Shown here piece after piece: positions 4,999 to 5,716 of a DNA stretch of 5,716 nucleotides. The stretch is from an uncultured Campylobacter sp. (lineage in GTDB: Bacteria; Campylobacterota; Campylobacteria; Campylobacterales; Campylobacteraceae): assembly GCA_938041615.1 (NCBI GenBank), contig CALISV010000080.1:1-5716 (forward strand). Reading direction: 5' to 3'. Within the stretch, counting starts at the first letter, position 1; each line of letters opens with the position of its first letter. Under the pieces are notes generated by a model that was given only the letters and a program-made list of their open reading frames with translations, had not been told where the DNA came from and searched no databases. The position numbers and the translations under genes were made by a program.

Positions 4999-5536
4999 TT
5001 ACAAAAAGGCGGGTATAAAAGCGTTTAACAAGGGCGATTTTGACGCCGCAGCGAGCTATTTTTCGCTCGCCTACGACAAAAAGCCTGACAAAAAGCTACT
5101 TTTCCTTATCATGCTTTGCTCGCTTGCTAAGACTCGCCGCGACGAGGCGATGACGCTTTTTGAGATATTTAAGCTAAAGGACAAGCTCGGTATGAGTCCG
5201 GACGAGCTAGAGGAAATTTTGGGCGCGCTCGAGGCAAAATTTAACGACGATGAGAGCCTTGAGGAGCAAAATGCGATCAGCTATGCCGATTTTATGGACG
5301 CTGTTAGGCGTGGCGGGTTTAAAAGCACCTTCGAGGATATCATGTTTTCCACACGCGTGATGATCGATAACCGCGACGATTTTCTCGAGTTTTTGCAAAA
5401 TCTTATCAAAAACGACTTCATCGAAATGGGACTAAACTACATCGAAACCGCAGCCGTGATGTTTGCCGGCGACGAGCGGCTAAGCGCGCTGGCTCGCGAA
5501 ATCAACGAAAAGGCCGAAAGTGAAAATTTACGTTAA
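4991..5536 (+). CDS. TPR-like protein of unknown function between nifU-like gene and murE
   Basis: The 181-residue soluble protein has no signal peptide, membrane segment or catalytic motif. Residues 5-38 fit a tetratricopeptide repeat, with alanine and glycine spacing as in AGIKAFNKGDFDAAASYFSLAY, and residues 35-62 look like a second degenerate helical pair. The C-terminal half (about 96-172) is helical and rich in aromatic and charged residues (FEDIMFSTRV, DFLEFLQNLI), without a domain I can name. The start is TTG at 4991, with AGGA (4979-4982) eight bases upstream. No ATG near the N terminus would keep the TPR, and the gene overlaps the upstream stop by eight bases, so coupling is likely. 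I remember an unannotated protein in the same place in C. jejuni (Cj1640). A partner-binding role linked to murE is only inferred from position. Confidence 0.85.
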   Translation: MIDYKKAGIKAFNKGDFDAAASYFSLAYDKKPDKKLLFLIMLCSLAKTRRDEAMTLFEIFKLKDKLGMSPDELEEILGALEAKFNDDESLEEQNAISYADFMDAVRRGGFKSTFEDIMFSTRVMIDNRDDFLEFLQNLIKNDFIEMGLNYIETAAVMFAGDERLSALAREINEKAESENLR

Positions 5537-5716
5537 AGAAGGCTTCGTCACCGACAATTCGAACGAATGCGAAGCGGGTTGCTATTTCGTTAAAACGGCG
5601 ACGAACGCCAAATTTGAAGCCGCCGCCGAAGCAAAGGGCGCAAAAATCATAAATTTGGCCGAGTGCAAGCGGTTGCTAGGTATCGACGAGAACATCAAAA
5701 TCATCGGCATCACGGG
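5520..5716 (+). CDS. murE: UDP-N-acetylmuramoyl-tripeptide synthetase MurE, N-terminal part (truncated by window end)
   Basis: The frame from GTG 5520 reads MKIYVKEGFVTDNSNECEAG and continues to IKIIGITG at the window edge. MurE is the cytoplasmic ATP-dependent ligase that adds the third residue (meso-diaminopimelate in Gram-negatives) to UDP-MurNAc-L-Ala-D-Glu. The visible 65 residues match the small N-terminal Mur-ligase domain, with the pattern DNSNE...CYFVKTATNAKF, and stop at the beginning of the ATP-binding loop (IGITG, expected to continue TNGKT). AAGG (5510-5513) lies six bases before GTG. The start is nested 17 bases inside the upstream gene. Identity rests on the N-terminal pattern, the IGITG loop and the gene order nifU-like/TPR-like/murE known in C. 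jejuni. Confidence 0.88.
   Translation, partial: MKIYVKEGFVTDNSNECEAGCYFVKTATNAKFEAAAEAKGAKIINLAECKRLLGIDENIKIIGIT

Noticed and set aside
5207..5398. Minus-strand open frame inside the TPR-like gene
   Set aside because: The plus-strand gene is supported by overlap, ribosome site and repeat motif; the antisense frame has none.

Overview
The window is a chromosomal segment from an epsilonproteobacterium, almost certainly Campylobacter. It is probably one of the less AT-rich species of the C. rectus/showae/curvus/concisus group. This is inferred from three things: frequent aaattt-type words; an RpoA with the epsilonproteobacterial '[11 protein letters not shown]' form of the N-terminal motif; and the gene order nifU-like, small TPR-like protein, murE, which I remember from C. 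jejuni (Cj1639-Cj1641). No species call was possible without a search.

Left part (1-1138): the last codons of secY overlap the start of map (type I methionine aminopeptidase) by one base, which closes the spc-type ribosomal protein cluster. A perfect 22-bp inverted repeat begins exactly at the map stop codon. It is followed by a 15-nt direct repeat, a small hairpin and infA (IF-1, GTG start).

Middle (1139-4260): a 156-bp gap after infA carries a possible -10 box and a dense set of RNA structures directly in front of rpmJ. These are three consecutive hairpins, the last covering the rpmJ Shine-Dalgarno (SD) sequence. A 6-nt loop-to-downstream complementarity would form a pseudoknot that excludes that last hairpin. 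The compact alpha-type operon rpmJ-rpsM-rpsK-rpsD-rpoA-rplQ follows, with 3-22 nt gaps and an SD before every gene, and it ends at a textbook UUCG-loop terminator. The structured leader looks like a candidate translational autoregulation site for this operon, comparable in logic, not in sequence, to the S4-binding pseudoknot of the E. coli alpha operon. This is the most interesting item in the window.

Right part (4261-5716): a 468-bp stretch separates the terminator from the next plus-strand gene. It holds a small palindrome and, on the minus strand, what looks like a short cysteine-containing protein gene whose ATG-started frame is joined to its body only by a -1 shift at an A run (a frameshifted gene or remnant). 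A clear extended -10 promoter then drives a tightly overlapping set: nifU-like Fe-S scaffold, a TTG-started TPR-like protein of unknown function, and a GTG-started murE cut off by the window edge at its ATP-binding loop.

Most of the window is conserved housekeeping: protein export, N-terminal methionine removal, translation initiation, ribosomal proteins, RNA polymerase alpha, Fe-S assembly and cell-wall synthesis. The unexplained material lies in the three intergenic regions.
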